From positions 5,406,001 through 5,470,000 of the forward strand of contig NZ_CP071091.1 in assembly GCF_017301635.1 (NCBI RefSeq): a stretch of DNA of 64,000 nt. The letters are read 5' to 3'. The position numbers were made by a program, and so were the translations under genes. Under the pieces are notes generated by a model. It did not search any database, was not told where the DNA came from, and was given only the letters and a program-made list of their open reading frames with translations. Source of the DNA: Myxococcus landrumus. GTDB lineage: Bacteria > Myxococcota > Myxococcia > Myxococcales > Myxococcaceae. Positions 61,847 to 64,000 of this stretch are shown here, piece after piece; the stretch's first letter is position 1; every line of letters starts with the position of its first letter.

Positions 61847-61860
61847 GTTTGCCTGCAAAC
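61847..61860. promoter_or_regulatory. Inverted repeat GTTTGC-CT-GCAAAC
   Basis: A perfect 6-bp-arm inverted repeat, AT-rich for this genome, 21 bases upstream of the ATG at 61882 and just after a TAGTTT box. It may be an operator overlapping the transcription start. Confidence 0.4.
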
Positions 61861-61881
61861 CACATGGCAGACTGACAAGCC

Positions 61882-62688
61882 ATGAAGGTCATTCGTCGAA
61901 GACTCGCGCTCATGGCCCTGGGCGCGACACTGTCGGCGTGCGCCACGCGGCCCGCGCCACCGGTCCAGCACTACAGCCTGGGAATGTCCCGCGCGGACTT
62001 CCGGGACTACGGGGGAGCGAAGGCCAACCCCTGTGACGCGGAGCAACGCTGGCTGTCGGACGAGCTGACGGCGGTCAACGGCCTGCTGGCGCGCTTCGTC
62101 GAGGGCACCGACAAGCTGGGCAACCCCAACTCGGTGGACCATCCGCGCCAGGTGGAGCTGCTGAAGGAAGCGCAGCGCACGCTGCCACCCGTGTTGGACG
62201 TCCACGAGCGCAACCTGCGGGGACTGGCGCGCTGTGGCTTCAAGGACAAGGGCGCCTTCCCGGAGATTTCGCGCCGAGGCGGCGAGCTGACCACGGCAGC
62301 GCGCGGGCGGCTGGCGGAGGCGGACGGCGTGCTCGCCCAGGCGGCGCTTCGCGCGGCGCAGGGCAAGTGGAAGGACGAGTCGCTCCAGCGCGAGGCCACC
62401 GCGCGTGGCACGTGGTGCACGGAGACGCCCAAGGTGGGCGAGGCCACGGTGTACTTCGCGCGCCAGGGGCTCGAGGGCGGCACGGAGTGGTTCTTCTGCG
62501 ACGGCTCCCGGGTGGAGCAGCGCGCGGGGACGGAGCCTGCCTTCGTGGAGCCGGAAGGGCTCAAGCCGCAGGACCGCCGCCGCATCAAGCCGCCGCGCTA
62601 CCTGGAGGCCGCGGTGAACTTCCCGGCCGAGGAAATCGACCGGGCGCCAGAGGGTTCGGCCCCGAAGAGCGCCGCGCCGACGCCTTGA
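61882..62688 (+). CDS. Lipoprotein of unknown function
   Basis: 268 residues. MKVIRRRLALMALGATLSAC is a clear lipoprotein signal with Cys20. The mature protein is mostly helical, with pairs of cysteines at NPCDAE, ARCGFKD, TWCTET and FFCDGS. The last 50 residues are Pro-rich. It has no recognised family. It is followed by a hairpin at 62712 and another exported protein. Confidence 0.8.
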   Translation: MKVIRRRLALMALGATLSACATRPAPPVQHYSLGMSRADFRDYGGAKANPCDAEQRWLSDELTAVNGLLARFVEGTDKLGNPNSVDHPRQVELLKEAQRTLPPVLDVHERNLRGLARCGFKDKGAFPEISRRGGELTTAARGRLAEADGVLAQAALRAAQGKWKDESLQREATARGTWCTETPKVGEATVYFARQGLEGGTEWFFCDGSRVEQRAGTEPAFVEPEGLKPQDRRRIKPPRYLEAAVNFPAEEIDRAPEGSAPKSAAPTP

Positions 62689-62711
62689 CGTTCTAAAGTC
62701 CTGGGACCATT

Positions 62712-62735
62712 GGCCCCCCGCCACTTCGGGGGGCC
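62712..62735 (+). terminator. Hairpin between two exported-protein genes
   Basis: GGCCCCCC / GGGGGGCC with an 8-nt loop, 24 bases after the stop at 62688 and 22 before the next ATG. Terminator or leader structure. Confidence 0.5.
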
Positions 62736-62756
62736 CTCAACCCAGGGCCTGACCTC

Positions 62757-63398
62757 ATGCGACACGCCACCGCCGTCGCCCTCCTGCTCCTCGCCTCCGT
62801 GCCCGCGCTCGCCGCGAAGCGCGAGGGCTCCTGTGAGGTGAGAGTGACGGGAGGCGTGCAGCTCGCCTTCACGGGCAAGGGTGGCACCCAGGCGGCGGCG
62901 TCGGACCACTGGATGTCGCGCGAGGAGCGGCGCCAGATGTTCGAGAAGCTCTACGCGCGCGCGGAGAAGGACCCGGCCAAGCGCAAGGCCGGCGTGGAGC
63001 AGCAGATGGGCCCCGGCGGCCTCATGTCCGGCCCGCTGACCGTGCACTGCATCACCGCCGCGGGCCCGATGGCGGCCAGCTTCAGCATCTTCGCCGGGCC
63101 GAAGAACACCCTGGAGTCCATCCCCTTCAAGCCGGGCACCTATACGCTCGTCTCGCTGGAGGAGAAGCCGGGGGAGCTCGGCGTGTCGCTGCGGCTCAAG
63201 GGCATCAACTACAAGCTCTCCTCGCCCGGCGTGCTCGTGCTCACCCGGTTCGACGGCGGTGGCGTGGTGGGCACGTTCCAGTTCACCGCCCGGACCCACG
63301 CCGCGGAGAACCGGGCGAAGGCCGTCATGCGCAACGTCCACGTCACCGGCAGCTTCGACCTCCCCTGCCTCATGAAGAGCCGCGTCTGCTCGAAGTGA
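62757..63398 (+). CDS. Secreted protein of unknown function
   Basis: 213 residues. Signal peptide 1-19, ending VPALA before AKREGSC. The mature part is beta-rich, with EVRVTGGVQLAFTGKGG near the start, a helical insert (SREERRQMFEKLYARAEKD) and a C-terminal beta region ending in two cysteines (LPCLMKSRVCSK). No family was recognised. Confidence 0.8.
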   Translation: MRHATAVALLLLASVPALAAKREGSCEVRVTGGVQLAFTGKGGTQAAASDHWMSREERRQMFEKLYARAEKDPAKRKAGVEQQMGPGGLMSGPLTVHCITAAGPMAASFSIFAGPKNTLESIPFKPGTYTLVSLEEKPGELGVSLRLKGINYKLSSPGVLVLTRFDGGGVVGTFQFTARTHAAENRAKAVMRNVHVTGSFDLPCLMKSRVCSK

Positions 63399-63552
63399 GC
63401 CGGAAAGGTTGGCCTTCCAGCACGGCCGTCCTCGCATCGTTGAGCGCAGGACGTGGGTGCGGCGGCATCGAAGTTCGCGGCGCCGTCGGGGACTGCTAGG
63501 GTCCGGCGCCGCTCACGTATCCCCCGCTTCAGCGGCACATGAGGTCCCTCGG

Positions 63553-64000
63553 ATGGAGATGCTCTGCACCTTGCGCAGCCTCACGGAAGCGCAGCGCGAC
63601 GCCCTGCTTCAGGCCCCTGAACGCCTGGAGGAGTTCCTCGACGACGAGGAGGACTTTGGAGACCCCAAGGGCGGTGCCTTCCTGGAGCTGGACATCGGCG
63701 AGGCCTGGCACGGCTTGCAGTACCTGCTCACCGGCACGCCGTGGGAGGGCAAGGCCCCCCTGGACTTCCTGGTGCGCGGCGGCATCGAGGCGGGCGACAT
63801 CCCTTCCGACGAGGGCACCGCGCGCATCTTCGAGCCCGCGCTGGTGAAGGCGCTGTCCACCGCGCTCCGCGAGGTGACCGAGGACACGCTGCGCCGCCGC
63901 TATGACCCGGTGGAGATGCAGGCCCAGGACATCTACCCCGGCACGTGGGAGGAGCCGCTCGACGACTCGGACCCGCTGGAGGAGCTCATCTCCTACTTCG
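63553..64000 (+). CDS. DUF1877 (YfbM-like) protein, C-terminus cut by window edge
   Basis: 149 codons to the window edge. ATG at 63553 has GAGG eight bases upstream. The order LRSLTEAQRDALLQ, LELDIGEAWHGLQYLLTG and YDPVEMQAQDIYP matches the YfbM/DUF1877 family, small cytoplasmic proteins of unknown function. A TAGGGT box at 63497 may belong to its promoter. The reading frame is open at the edge. Confidence 0.88.
   Translation, partial: MEMLCTLRSLTEAQRDALLQAPERLEEFLDDEEDFGDPKGGAFLELDIGEAWHGLQYLLTGTPWEGKAPLDFLVRGGIEAGDIPSDEGTARIFEPALVKALSTALREVTEDTLRRRYDPVEMQAQDIYPGTWEEPLDDSDPLEELISYF

Overview
The window reads as a chromosomal segment of a myxobacterium (Myxococcota, Myxococcus/Corallococcus-like). 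This rests on very high GC with G/C in almost every third codon position, many small Cys-containing lipoproteins, DUF4388, MshEN and HEAT-repeat proteins, long proline/alanine-rich linkers, an NtrC-type two-component pair, and PCC and SUF modules of the usual myxobacterial kind. About 57 protein genes can be supported. No rRNA, tRNA, CRISPR array, IS element or integrase was seen. Two genes are cut by the window ends: a TetR regulator at 1 and a DUF1877 protein at 64000.

Layout. 1-4.0 kb: TetR regulator divergent from a DUF6463-DUF2867 fusion, a secreted Cys-rich protein, an isoaspartyl peptidase lipoprotein and a PfpI/DJ-1 protein with a hydrophobic tail. 4.0-10.4 kb: a complete minus-strand SUF Fe-S assembly operon (Rrf2 regulator-sufB-C-D-S-U-T), mostly coupled by 4-nt stop/start overlaps, with an IscR-type operator at its head. 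10.5-11.8 kb: amino-acid-type ABC binding lipoprotein. 11.8-20.2 kb: two tandem, paralogous minus-strand cassettes of Tad/Flp-type pseudopilins (TadE-like, TadG-like, second TadE-like, tiny Flp-like pilin), the second carrying an extra gene. 20.5-27.4 kb: DUF4388/TPR protein, a small lipoprotein, TPR membrane protein, HemW and a 911-residue coiled-coil protein.

27.6-36.9 kb: fused M16 peptidase, PrmA, YdjM-like membrane protein, DUF1993, AraC regulator, a tandem pair of DUF962 (Mpo1-like) proteins, RsmE and a GlsB-like membrane protein. 37.1-45.7 kb: two proteins with long in-frame repeat linkers (zinc ribbon-RDD; MshEN-GAF-HEAT), then a sensor kinase coupled to a sigma-54 response regulator. 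45.7-52.4 kb: four minus-strand genes: WS/DGAT acyltransferase, PRMT-like methyltransferase, an Mla-type ATPase with two degenerate catalytic positions, and a 1026-residue protein with the architecture and signature motifs of plant methionine S-methyltransferase. 52.5-64 kb: hypothetical proteins, a site-2 protease, a Coq4 homologue, the three propionyl-CoA carboxylase genes and several secreted proteins.

The most unusual items are the plant-type methionine S-methyltransferase, the duplicated pseudopilin cassettes with locally homogenised segments, the Mla-type ATPase lacking its H-loop His and catalytic Glu, the paired Mpo1-like dioxygenases, and an intact Coq4 metal motif in a lineage that normally uses menaquinone. 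Family assignments come from motifs recognised by eye; no database search was run.
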